A model generated the notes under the pieces. That model was not told the origin of the DNA, searched no databases, and worked only from the letters and a program-made list of their open reading frames with translations. A stretch of DNA of 64,000 nucleotides from Biscogniauxia marginata (lineage: Eukaryota; Ascomycota; Sordariomycetes; Xylariales; Xylariaceae): assembly GCA_022695795.1 (NCBI GenBank), contig MU404195.1, positions 22,056-86,055 on the forward strand, in the 5' to 3' direction. The translations under genes were made by a program, and so were the position numbers. Positions 48,511 through 59,588 of this stretch are shown here, piece by piece. Within the stretch, counting starts at the first letter, position 1, and each line of letters opens with the position of its first letter.

Positions 48511-50377
48511 ATGCCGAATTATTCAACCATCTCCAATGAGGGCAGCTCCTCATCCGCAGGACTTGGGACAACCGGCGACATGACAAGGTGCGCTATGGCA
48601 TACGCCCGGGATCACCATATCGAGCTGGAGACTGATTCTTGATGTGATTGAGTAGGCATCGGCGATCACACGGCCGTCAGAAGGATGGGGGAGGTGGTGG
48701 GCAAGCGTCTATGATCAGCAGCGTCATAAACCTGCTCAATACAAGTATGTCGCTACGGCTAAAGTCAAGAATTCAGGAGGTTATGGGTAGCGCTAACATG
48801 GGCATCATATAGTTGTTGGTGCGGGAACTCTGGCGATGCCCTCTGCCATGTCACATTTCGGAATGACCTTGGGCATCATCGCCATAGTATGGTCGGGGTT
48901 CACCTCCGCCTTCGGTCTCTTCCTCCAGTCGAGATGCGCCCGATACCTCGATCGCGGCTCTTCGTCCTTCTTCGCCCTCTCGCAGATGACGTATCCCAAC
49001 GCTGCCGTTATATTCGATGCGGCTATAGCGATCAAATGTTTTGGAGTCGGGGTATCGTACATGATTATCATTGGAGACCTCATGCCAGGCGTGGTAGTAG
49101 GTTTTGATAGTAGGGCCGCAGAAGTACCGTATTTGGTGGACCGGAACTTTTGGATCACGGTCTTCATGCTCGTCATCATACCCCTGAGTTTCCTGCGGCG
49201 GCTAGACTCGCTTAAGTATACCAGTATCGTGGCCCTTGTCGCTATTGGATATCTGATCGTATTAGTGGTGTACCATTTTGCTTCCGATACCCTCGCTCCG
49301 AGGGAGAAGGTTAAGCTGGTCACCTGGGGCGGGCCTGTGGAAGCACTTGCTAGCCTCCCAGTGGTCATCTTTGCATACACCTGCCATCAGAATATGTTCT
49401 CCATCCTCAATGAAATTAAGGACTACAGTCCCATAAGGTAGGTTCCTGCCCCGGTCAGATACGTGTGTTCTGTCGACTAATTATGTATAAAGCGTCATGG
49501 GGGTTATCTTTTCTAGCATAGGCTCTGCCGCTGGCATCTATGTCCTAGTCGCTATCACTGGCTACCTAACGTTTGGCGATGATGTTGCGGGTAACATCGT
49601 GTCTATGTGTACGTCTCTTATAGCCTCCCTCGAACTTGCAGCTACTTACAGTCTTCTTTGCTAGACCCCCCATCTATCGCGTCTACGATTGGGAAAGCCG
49701 CCATCGTTGTCCTCGTAACATTCTCTATCCCTTTGCAGGTGCATCCTTGTCGAGCATCTGTCGATGCTGTCCTCAAGTGGCGGCCGAACGCAAGATCTGC
49801 CTTACAGACACGAACGAGCTCACCTGGCAGCCGGCCTCTTCTATCATCAACTGCACGATCGGACCATGGAGCTGGGGCGCCAATGTCGGATTCTCGTTTC
49901 GCCTTTCTAACTACAATCATTCTCGTGCTAGCATACATGACTGCACTGACAGTTTCATCACTAGAACGAGTACTAGCCTACGTGGGATCCACTGGAAGCA
50001 CCAGTATCAGCTTTATTCTCCCAGGTCTTTTCTACTACAAGATCTCGGACCCGGATTCCATCCATCAGCAACGTTTGACCAAGGAAGACGATGACGCATT
50101 ATCCCCGCACGCATCAGATTCCGGAGACGCAGATGATGACGAGGGCCTTTTAGGAGCTAGTGTGACGAGCCTTCATAGTGCTGCCAGCGGATCTTCCAAC
50201 ACTCGGAATACGACAAAGTCGCCGGCTTGGCGCTGGCGGAAGAAATGGAGGTGGGATATGGAGCATCTGAACCCTATCCACCTCAGGCGAGCTGCCTTAG
50301 CTTTGAGCATATATGGATTCTGCGTCATGGTCGTATGTCTGGTGATGAACTTGGTTGGGAGTTATACTACGCACTAA
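48511..50377 (+). CDS. vacuolar amino-acid transporter (AVT5/6/7-like, AAAP family)
   Basis: Five exons (48511-48587, 48656-48744, 48813-49437, 49493-49608, 49665-50377) join in phase to 539 residues; introns are 55-68 nt. After a hydrophilic Ser/Gly-rich N-terminus comes the first helix with INLLNTIVGAGTLAMPSAM, the Aa_trans signature. About eleven membrane segments are expected, including ALSQMTYPNAAVIFDAAIAI, FAYTCHQNMFSILNEI, AITGYLTFGDDV and TFSIPLQVHPCRASVDAV. A loop of about 30 residues (KWRPNARSALQ...) follows the PLQVHPCR block. An acidic stretch with DSGDADDDEG lies before the last helix. Family members export or import amino acids across the vacuolar membrane by proton antiport or symport. 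Confidence 0.92.
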
Positions 50378-51156
50378 TAATTTGCGTGGACGTGGCTTTT
50401 CGACCAGGTAAATTAGGTATCGGTTCTCATTGTGTAGGGGATACCGGGAAGGGATTGCATATTTAACATCGTGGCTTAATCTAGGTTACTCATTCGTTTT
50501 CTTGCGCATCGAAAGGAGTCTCGGGGATGCTTTTTCCCCCTTTGGTGTTTTATATACTTATTTATATTGTTGGCTCTAGGTTAGCATGGTCCGGGAGGGG
50601 GGTTGGTTTCCGGGTCTCGCAGCGCACGATAGCAACATCGTATCAATTTGGAATATGCCATGACAGTTACTTCTTATTTCAGGCTGAGAAAAGTGATCAC
50701 AAATTGGAATAGTAGAGAAGTAAATTCGGGGGTGGGTTTGACATTTGTAGATTATCATATTGGACTTCGCAGGTAGGTACCTAATGTTTCTGGAGGTTCA
50801 CATCCACAGCAGCATTCGGTTCGATTGGCGTGACGTATGAGCCCCTGACTAATCTAGTGTTCCAGGGTGAGTGCTCACTGAAGACAGATCAGATAATGAT
50901 ATCCCGGCTGACTGATAGGTGGCGGGGCATTTGAGACTGTTGCCCCACCATGCATTTAGAAAAAAAAAAGCCGACTGATTATCAAGCAGAGCTCCCAATC
51001 TGCGACAACCACTTCGCCAACTAAGATATATTCGAGTATATAATAAGCCCCCTTTCCTCTCGCTCTTCCGGCCAGACTGGAATACATCCCCTCTTAGTTA
51101 CTACGAGGTTCACCCCTGAAGGCAAAATTATAGGGACTTTCTAATTATAGCCCGCC
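50378..51156. other. intergenic between transporter and SQT1
   Basis: No gene seen. It has a TAGGTAGGTACC motif at 50771-50782 and an A-run at 50959-50968. The last 100 bases are the SQT1 leader. Confidence 0.5.
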
Positions 51157-52650
51157 ATGTCTGCCCCTCACCAGGACGATATGGACGATGCGCCTGAGAT
51201 GCTCGACGCTGAGGATGCGCTCGAAGAGGTCTCAGACGCCGAGGGTGACATCGCTATGGACTCGGACGAAGAACCCGAGGAGATCACGATACACAACGAC
51301 AGCATAGCCTACTTCGACGCGCACAAGGACTCCGTCTTCACTATCGCTCAACACCCCACCTTACCCACCCTCATCGCGACCGGCGGCAGCGAAGGCGAGG
51401 GAGACGATGCTCCAGGCAGAGGATACGTCTTCGATACAAGTCCCGTAGTTGGCCGGCCTGTGCTTCCGCCGAGCTACAGCGCCGATCCCTCCTCGACACA
51501 GAACCAGCAGAAGAGCACCGAGCTAAAGCCACTGTTCACCATCGAGGGCCATAGCGACTCAATCAATGCGCTTACCTTCACGTTGCCGCGCGGTGAGTTC
51601 CTCGTCTCCGCGGGTCTAGACGGGCGGTTACGTGCGTACCAGCTGTCCATCGATGCGCACAACAAGCCTTCGTTCGCGTTCATAGCCGAGTCGCAAGAGG
51701 TGCCCGAGATCAACTGGCTCGCGCTGTGCCCGTCGGAGACGTACCCCAACACTATCGCATTGGGCGCCTCGGACGGCTCTGTCTGGGTATATACGATCGA
51801 TCCCGCAGGCGACCCGGCGAACCCGCTGGGGATCGTGCAGAGCTACTTCCTGCACACGATGGCGTGCACGGCCGGCGCCTGGTCGCCCGACGGCATGCTT
51901 CTCGCCACAGTGTCGGAGGACATGTCGCTGCAGGTGTGGGATGTCTGGGGTGAAGCGGCTGCCAAGGGGCTGACGAACGACAACGGCCAGACCGTCGTCT
52001 CGCTCACGGCCGAAGACCAGCGGTTCGCCGTCGACGGGGGTTTGTATTCTGTCGCCATCGACCCGAAGTCCTCGTTTGTTGCCGTAGGCGGCGGTGGCGG
52101 CGCCATCAAGATCGTCGGCCTGCCGCGCCTCGACGTGGACAGCCAGCCCGTGTCGAGCAGACAGAGCAAGGCGAAGGCGAAGGGCGCGGAAGCGGGCGGC
52201 ACCCAGGGCGGCGCGATTCTGGCGGACCTACACACACAGTCCGACGGCATCGAGACGCTCAGCTTCTCGCCCCAGAACCCGCTGCTTGCGGCCGGCAGCG
52301 TCGACGGTAGCATCGCCGTTTACGACACGTCGCGGCGGTTCGCGACGCGGCGGCACATCAAAGAGGCGCACGAGGAGTTCAGCGTGGTCAAAGTCGAGTT
52401 CGTCCGCGGCCTCGGCGACGGCTGGCTGCTGACGAGCTGCGGCATGGACGGCGTTGTACGGCGGTGGGACGTCCGCGGATCGGCGGCGGGAGCGGGCACG
52501 GGCGCGGCTGAGAGCAGCATGATAAAGGAGTGGAGGGGCCACCGGGGGGACGGCGAAGGAGGCGGCGTGCTCGGGTTCGTGCAGGGGAGCACGGGCGAGC
52601 GCGTGGTCACGGCGGGAGACGACGGCGTCGTGTTGGTCTTCGAGGCTTAG
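51157..52650 (+). CDS. SQT1: ribosome assembly protein SQT1 (AAMP-like WD40)
   Basis: Intronless, 497 residues. The acidic N-terminus (residues 1-46, rich in Asp/Glu) is followed by about eight WD40 blades. Clear examples are HKDSVFTIAQHP with LIATGG, GHSDSINALTF with SAGLDGRLRAYQ, INWLALCP with LGASDGSVWVY, AGAWSPDGMLLATVSEDMSL with VWD, and IETLSFSPQNPLLAAGS. Length, acidic leader and blade order match fungal SQT1, the dedicated chaperone that captures nascent ribosomal protein uL16 (Rpl10) for late 60S assembly; AAMP is the animal counterpart. An insert in the middle (SSRQSKAKAKGAEAGG) is a disordered loop between blades. Confidence 0.9.
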   Translation: MSAPHQDDMDDAPEMLDAEDALEEVSDAEGDIAMDSDEEPEEITIHNDSIAYFDAHKDSVFTIAQHPTLPTLIATGGSEGEGDDAPGRGYVFDTSPVVGRPVLPPSYSADPSSTQNQQKSTELKPLFTIEGHSDSINALTFTLPRGEFLVSAGLDGRLRAYQLSIDAHNKPSFAFIAESQEVPEINWLALCPSETYPNTIALGASDGSVWVYTIDPAGDPANPLGIVQSYFLHTMACTAGAWSPDGMLLATVSEDMSLQVWDVWGEAAAKGLTNDNGQTVVSLTAEDQRFAVDGGLYSVAIDPKSSFVAVGGGGGAIKIVGLPRLDVDSQPVSSRQSKAKAKGAEAGGTQGGAILADLHTQSDGIETLSFSPQNPLLAAGSVDGSIAVYDTSRRFATRRHIKEAHEEFSVVKVEFVRGLGDGWLLTSCGMDGVVRRWDVRGSAAGAGTGAAESSMIKEWRGHRGDGEGGGVLGFVQGSTGERVVTAGDDGVVLVFEA

Positions 52651-52919
52651 ATTATCTTTTTTTTCGGGAGGTCCCGGTGATTTATGATAATGAATGGAAA
52701 AGGTTACTATTGCGAGTTTAGGGGGGTGGGTGAATAAGAATACCATTTTTAGTTATTAGAACCTGAGAAAAGGAGGAATTTTACAATACGAATACATGGA
52801 AATTAGTATTCATGATACTTGCTCTTTGCCCACAAATGCGCCAAATCCTTGATACAGCTATCAATGAGACAAGTAGATTTATTGTATACGGTCCTTTATT
52901 AATTAAAGGGATCATCGTC

Positions 52920-53234
52920 TCAATCGGTGTCGCTATCGTATCCATCACAGCTACATTCGGCATTGGCCATGATGGCAATACACTTCCCGGGACAATTATC
53001 CCGTTCGCAATGATCTATAGACCAGTAGTATGAACCACAGCCACTAAACACCGCATAATCAACTTACATGCCTGGGAAAGCAATGATACTTATGTATTAA
53101 GGAGAGACTACGTACCGAGCAACGAGATTGTTGACCTTGCTATCAACGTTGTTGGGCTCCCCATTTGGTCTACACGCTGCCATCGAGGCAAGGCTGAGTG
53201 CGTAGGTAAAGATGAACAGAAAGGGAATATTCAT
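52920..53234 (-). CDS. small secreted cysteine-rich peptide (defensin-like spacing)
   Basis: Two exons on the minus strand (53234-53116 and 53043-52920) join through a 72-nt intron (GTACGT donor, TTTAG acceptor) to 80 residues. Residues 1-20 (MNIPFLFIFTYALSLASMAA) form a clear signal peptide. Residues 21-40 look like a pro-region. The C-terminal core holds six Cys at 42, 52, 57, 61, 70 and 72, with a further Cys at 21. The C57-x3-C61 plus C70-x-C72 pairs recall the CSalpha-beta fold of defensins, but the expected Cys between C61 and C70 is absent and one lies upstream instead. It ends in an acidic tail. Possible roles are an antimicrobial peptide or a secreted effector; no homologue is recognised. 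Confidence 0.72.
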
Positions 53235-54401
53235 TTTTTTAGAATTGCTGGACTTTGTTGTTTTTCGTTATGTGGTGGGCAAAGATTTAATGACGGGAAG
53301 ATTCAAGCGAGCTGTGCTTTCTTTATGAACTTCTTATAAGAGACCAAAAAACGGATCAACTAGGTAGGTACGTGATTTAAACAGGAAATTTATAAACTTT
53401 ATAACGTTAAGAAATCAACTTCAGCTCCACCTAGAAAGGAATTTATTGAGTACTTATTACCAGTCATATTAATGACGCTATAATTTACAAATATTTCAAG
53501 TAATATGTACACAGCGATGACAATTGATCTACACAATATAGATACTTGGTTACTATAAACAAAACAACCAAGACACTTTACAGTATATTGACTTGTCGAG
53601 TTTTAACATACGGGTAGCATAAGCCAAGCTACCTCATAGCAGACCTTTTTTACAAATTAGACCCACGGGTCAGCCACTAGCCACCTGCTGTCAGCATGCT
53701 CTGACATGATCAGCATGTTGGTCAATATAAGCTGCTTATCGTGACCCTTATAGGAAATATAATAATGTGGTGTTGGAATTAAGAAAAAAAATAACAAAGG
53801 AAATCCTACATGCATCTTCTGTCTCAAAGTGTAGAGAACATATAATGTATAAGAGCTTCTATGTAGTGTTATCAACGAAGGTTTAGACTACGGAGCCGAA
53901 GACGTTGAATACCATACATAATTCAATATACTCCCCCTTGCTTATAAACTCGATCAAATGCATAGGTACCTAGTTAGTTACAGGGGAAAAAGCGAAAAGA
54001 GGTACGAGACTAGGAGTTGTAAATGGTATAATAGTCAAAAGTCACATGATCACTGGAAATAGTGTACCTTAAACCACAAAGCCGGTTTATATCCATTTGA
54101 CATGATGCGGATACGAAATTTTCCAATAGATGAAATCATTTCGATGTTTTAGCTAGAAAACATCACATTGATCCTGGAACAAACTCACCGGCAGGTAATG
54201 AACATCCTGATTGCTGGTATTTGTACCAACTAATTTGTACAGCGTGCTTTCACGTGACTAGAAATCCCTTCCCACACTTTTAGTTACTCGAGTTTTTTTT
54301 CCCAGCGAGCGACGCCATCTTCCTGGGCAAAGACGTTTTTTTCTCTTTTTGTCTGCGCTGCCCAATCAAAAGGTATCAGTCCCCCAAACCGGTCCTATAA
54401 T
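53235..54401. other. intergenic between the small peptide gene and the SQR gene
   Basis: AT-rich, without a convincing gene. It should contain promoters for both divergent genes. A TAGGTAGGTAC motif lies at 53361-53371. Confidence 0.5.
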
Positions 54402-56091
54402 ATGGTAGGGATCGTCGCGCTCCGTCCACTCGCCAGAGCCCCGAGCCGGGCGCTGGCTCGGGGTTATGCCACCTCGGTTCCGGCCAGGGCGCACCACCGC
54501 GTGCTTATCGTCGGCGGAGGCACCGCCGGCGTGACCGTGGCCGCCCAGCTGCAGCGTGCCCAGGAGTTCGAGAAGAAGGACATCGCTATACTCGACCCCG
54601 CGACAACACATCATTACCAGGTAAGTCTTTCTCTCCGTCTGGCTATTACCATGCCTACCTTCTATTAGTCTCTGACTCTCTGTGACAGCCTGGTTGGACA
54701 CTCGTGGGCTCGGGTCTCAGGAAACTTGGGGATATGCAAAGACCCCTGTCCTCAGTCATTCCGGACGGCGTGAAGCACTACCCTCTGCGCGTGTCTACTT
54801 TCGACCCAGCAAACAACGCTCTGAAGACGTCTGAGGGGGTCGATCTGTCTTACGACTACCTGGTCGTTGCGCCGGGTCTCGAGACCAACTTCGCTGGGAT
54901 AGCTGGGCTCGAGCAGGCACTACAGGACCCCGCCAGCCAGGTCTCGTCCATCTACTCGGACAAGACAGTCGAGAAGGTGTGGAGAGACGTGCAGGCCTTC
55001 AAGAAGGGACGGGCCATCTTCACCCAGCCGGCCGGTATTATCAAGTGTGCCGGCGCCCCACAGAAGATCATGTGGATGGCACTCTCGCAGTGGAAGCGTG
55101 ATGGCGTTCGGGGGAACATTGACATTTCCTTCGCGACTGGGGCCCCTTGTAAGCTACTGGTCTACCTGTCTATTAGCTCATCAGTGGGCCCAATGCGCTA
55201 ACCATCTTGCAGCTATGTTCGCCGTGCAGAAATATTCGCAGGCGCTAGAGGAGCTGCGCAAGCAGCGTGAAGTAGAGGGCCTCTTCCAGCACAACCTCAT
55301 CGAGGTTGACGCCAAGAACAAGGTTGCCAAGTTCAAGAACCTGTCAGAAAGTGCTAAGGGGGCAGTTGTACAAAGGGAATTCGACTTTCTGCACGTCGTC
55401 CCGCCGCAAAAGCCCTGGGATTGGGTTGCCAAGTCACAGCTCGGTAAGTCGTCCGCAGCTACTTACAAAAACTATTACCACCAAATACCCAAAGAATCCA
55501 AAATCACATTACAAAAAGCAAAAAAGCTGACCCGATTTGCCAAACCCCCTATAGCCGATACCGCCGGTTGGGTCGACGTCGACAAGTCCACGACCCAGCA
55601 CACCAAGTTCAAGAACGTCTTCTCCGTCGGCGACGCGTCCAGCCTGCCGAACAGCAAGACCGCCGCGGCCATCACGGCGCAGGTGCCGGTGCTGATCGAC
55701 AACCTGCTGGCGACCATGCAGGGCAAGCAGCCGGCCGCGGCATACGACGGCTACGCGAGCTGCCCGCTGCTGACGGGCCACAACGAGCTCATGCTTTGCG
55801 AGTTCAAGTACGGCGGCGTGCCCAAGGAGACCTTTGCGAATATCTTGGGAGGCCAGGAGACACCCAGCGCCCTCTACTTCCACATGAAGAACAGGTTCTT
55901 CGTAAGTACCACAGTTCCGTCGCCACCGCCGCCGCCGCCAATATCCCTACCTGTCCCCCCCCCCTTGAATAGGCAAGCTGACTGTGTTGCGTGTCTAGCC
56001 CTACGTCTACTGGAACCATTTCCTGAACGGCACATGGTACGGACCGCACGCGTTCTTCAGGCCTGATACCACCGCGCCAAAGCAAGCATGA
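54402..56091 (+). CDS. hmt2: sulfide:quinone oxidoreductase, mitochondrial
   Basis: Five exons (54402-54620, 54689-55148, 55213-55443, 55555-55901, 55999-56091) join in phase to 449 residues. The Arg/Ala-rich N-terminus (about 1-28) is a mitochondrial presequence. The FAD-binding VLIVGGGTAGVT is at 34-45. The redox cysteines are Cys193 (GIIKCAGAPQK) and Cys373 (YASCPLLTG), matching the pair that forms the persulfide intermediate. FSVGDASSLPNSKTAAAI contains the second FAD contact (GD). The C-terminus has YWNHFLNG, a membrane-association segment. The enzyme oxidises H2S at the inner mitochondrial membrane and passes electrons to ubiquinone. Intron 3 (111 nt) is stop-free and a multiple of three, so it could be retained in frame. 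Confidence 0.93.
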
Positions 56092-59000
56092 GTGCCTCGG
56101 ATGGATCTAAGGGATGGATAGATGAAATAGACGGTCTGGTGAAAGGATTTCTCTCGTAGCATATGGAGAGAGGGGTGTTGCATGGTTTTCGTTCTGATAT
56201 CGAGCTACTACATCATGGCGTTAGATACATAGCTAGGTGGTGAAAGAAAAGAAGAAGAAAATGGCGATGGGCATCGTGCTTTGTCTATAGGGGGGGCATA
56301 TGTGTACGATATACCAAAATGGGGGAAAAGGGGGCCCGAGGGAGGAAATAAAACTCGGAAATATACCCAAATGAGAAGAAGAAAAAAGAAGACATGGTCC
56401 CACGATCTATGTATTTGTGAAAATAGGGAAATTTGTGACTTGCTGTTGAACTGTTAGTATAAAGCCGGGTTATCCTGAAGATCTCTTGTGAAGTTTAGCT
56501 TGTGCAAACTGCAAAATTCTTTTTTTTTTCTTTTTCAAAATCTTTGTTTTTGGTTGTTTCTTTCCCTTTTTTTTCCCCCCTGATCTCCAACGGGGAGGAG
56601 GGGAGTGCTATGGGTTTGAGAGTTGGAAGTTGGGAGTTGGGAGGTGAGAGCCAGGACCAGTTAACCTTAGGTACATACCTACCTAGGTAGTAATATAAGA
56701 TGAAAATACGAGGGCAAGTCATACGATACCTACTACCTACCTAGGTATGCTTCACGACTTTAAACCCACCTCTATAGGCACCGTAACCTATTCGGGAGAT
56801 GTTGGGAGCTGATTACCTATTATAGATTGCCTCTCGCAAGGTCCCACGGAACGGCTACGACAGTATTAAGAGGGAAGGGAGGGAGTGGCTCCCGGACTGC
56901 ACAAGGCAGACATAACTTGCGAGGACTGCGAAATGGGGGATGGGAAGGAGGAAGTGAAGAGAAGAGAAGTGAGTTCGTCTATGGTTTTGTCTGGCGACAC
57001 CATTCCGCTCTGTAATGCAGCTGATAAGCCCTGAACTTTGTAACTAGTTACCTAGAGTTAGGGGTTAGATTAAACAGCAGTATAAAACCAGGTTCTGCCA
57101 CCAGATGAAGAGCAATTGCTCTCGCTCGGATGGAATGTGGAATGAATGTACTGTTGACTCCCTAGCATCTCCCTGGATTGCACCCGGTCGGGTAGGGGTA
57201 CCGCGTAGTAGGTTGGGTAGTACTATGTAGCGCATTAGAGACGTAGGCTTCGCGCCGAACTCTTTTTTGCTCCTGGGTTCGAATTCTACTCTGGCTGGGG
57301 CTTTCTTCTTCTTTTCTTCTTTTTCCTCTTACTTTTCTTTCTTTTCTTTAAGCCCAGGCAGGTATTCTGCGTCCTAACTACTAGGTATTTATCAGGTACT
57401 CATTCTCAAGGCTACTTACTTACTACCTACCGCTCTTCACTCCCCTCTTGAAACGATTCCTTTCTATTTCGTGGAAGACTCCCAAGCATTGAACCGAAAC
57501 GGATAGGCTATTTTAATGGGTAACAGCAATTCGGCAGGGTCTTTTGCAAGCAGGGGTGAATTTCTATAGATACCGTGAAGTGTAAGATCTTATGGAAGCA
57601 AAGAAAACACTTTTTGGGGAAGAGGAAGCTTGAAATCCGGCACGGTAATTTCCTCGATATTTCGACGAGCTTATTATGATTACCACAAATAAAAAAAATT
57701 GATTATATCTGTTCTGTTCTGATTGCCAGCGAAGGAGAAGAGCAAAGCCTAGGGAGGAGAGCTTGACTCCCGCTCTGCACGAGGTTCCGTGAGCGGGCCG
57801 AGGAGATGATTGGGATGCCGATGGTCTAGGCGCAGCTAGGATCCGGCGGAACATGGTAAGGTGTGCCGGGAGCCTCCTTCCGGGGTGGTGGCTCGACTAT
57901 ATTACAAAAGTAATTTTGTGAACGTAACCAGGGCGCGTAACGAGGGACGTCAATCATAGTTTCCGTGGGTCAAGCACGGTTTGGCGCAACGGTCTGGTCA
58001 ATGTCGTCAGGGGTATATATCAATGGCCTGACCTGACCGACAGGCGCCTTATCAGAGATGCCGACGACCTCTTGAGAATTGAGTAGGTAGATACCGAGGG
58101 CATAGTAACTTACATAAGCAATACCTTTCTAGAGGATGCCAGCTGAGTACCTAGGTAGATACGCCGCGGAGTCCACGGACAAACAGCATTAACAGACTCT
58201 TAAAGATACCGACTGTGCCCGGACCTCTCTGGATATTAATATAATTTTCTTAGTCAGCCGACGATACACACCGAGATCCCTTTCGAACAAGTCTGACGAG
58301 GCTTGGCATCGTCTTATACAGCATCCCGGGGTGCCTTTTTTTTTTTGGACCAGGGTTCGAGTAGCTCCCCCGTCATCGTCTGCCCATAGTCACGCCATCC
58401 GGCTTGTATTATATACATAGAGCATTATTTCCACGATGTATATTTCTATAGGAAATAACTCCTTCTATCTACTGTAGATCTTGAGCGTTTGACGCCAAGA
58501 TCAAAAGGTTTTACCAAGAGATCTATAAGTCTGATTAACAAGGGCTCGAGATAACATCGGGAGTATCTGTATAGAAAATAGAAAATAACAGTTATTACCC
58601 CCCTGCGTAGTATACGTGGCCTCGCAGACTTTGCTCCCGACTTTTTCTTTGAAAGGGGCGTTACATGTCATATTTGATCATTCTCACCAACGACGGTTTC
58701 TCTGATGAGAAACGTCTAGGCTTGTTTTATAATCGTTGGTTCTGTGAAACATGCGCAGACCGGTACTAATAGCACCCTCGCCGTATTAGCGCAGATCCTT
58801 GTCAAGACCAGGTAGGGATACAGTTGGTTCTCAGTGCATGTCGCGTATGGTATCAAATCTCGCTTCTTATACAGACTTTACATTACATAACAGATAATTC
58901 CGTATTTTCCAATATGTATCATCAGTCGCCTCTGATAGCCTTCTACTTTCTCTTTTTCTTCGTCTTTTCAACCCCCAGGGGCTCAGTGAGTATACTATGT

Positions 59001-59588
59001 TGTCATTCACTTTGAAGATTCGAAATGTGTCTTCCTCGGGCCGAGAACCTTAATTGTGTGATAAACATCTTGAAGCCGAGGGGGAGGGGAACAATAGAGA
59101 ATTGTCTCAACGGGAAACCTACGAGCTTTGTGAAAATGTAGCCATTTCCCTTCATTCGTTATCATGTATACATTCATGCGGGTTCCTTATGTGATTTTTC
59201 CCTCATTAGGTCAGTGCCCTCTTCGGCTACGTGGTGCTACATACATGTGTTGCAATCGTATGCTCACTCGATGCCTGGCTCATCGACCACAGTTTTTGTT
59301 CTTCAACCTACATCCTGTAGGGCCAAAACCAACGCCATTCTTCCCATAACATTTACATGTCAATTCAAAGTTGGCTTAGACCGGGATACTATCGGTCCCT
59401 CGTTGTCGTCCCAACACCCTGAATGCATCTTGCTTTCCCATCAGACTGGCCTTCTCTGCGTCCCGTCATAAACTAGTCGCTCGAATCAGTCCTTGGATTC
59501 TGGAGGGACCGAGGAAGGCCGGACCGGAGTATCCTAGAGCTGCAGGTGGTAGAATCGATCCTTATCGATATCGTATTAATTTCGAAGC
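56092..59588. other. 3.5-kb gene-poor region
   Basis: No intact gene seen. It contains polypyrimidine tracts (56519-56580, 57301-57350) and TAGGTAGG/CCTACCTA motifs at 56671-56690 and 56728-56747. The tRNA-like piece at 57228-57286 is listed separately. Confidence 0.45.
57228..57286 (+). repeat. tRNA-like A-box/B-box pair, possible tRNA or SINE relic
   Basis: TAGCGCATTAGAG at 57228-57240 resembles an A box and GGTTCGAATTC at 57276-57286 a B box, 48 nt apart, followed by a pyrimidine-rich tail. The T-stem pairs only partly and no complete cloverleaf forms, so it would be a degenerate tRNA gene or the head of a tRNA-derived SINE. Confidence 0.25.

Noticed and set aside
52781..52978. 65-codon minus-strand frame
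   Set aside because: Overlaps the second exon of the small secreted peptide in another frame; the spliced model has a signal peptide and ordered cysteines.
55568..55972. 134-codon plus-strand frame
   Set aside because: Gln/Arg-rich alternative frame over exon 4 of the sulfide:quinone oxidoreductase gene.
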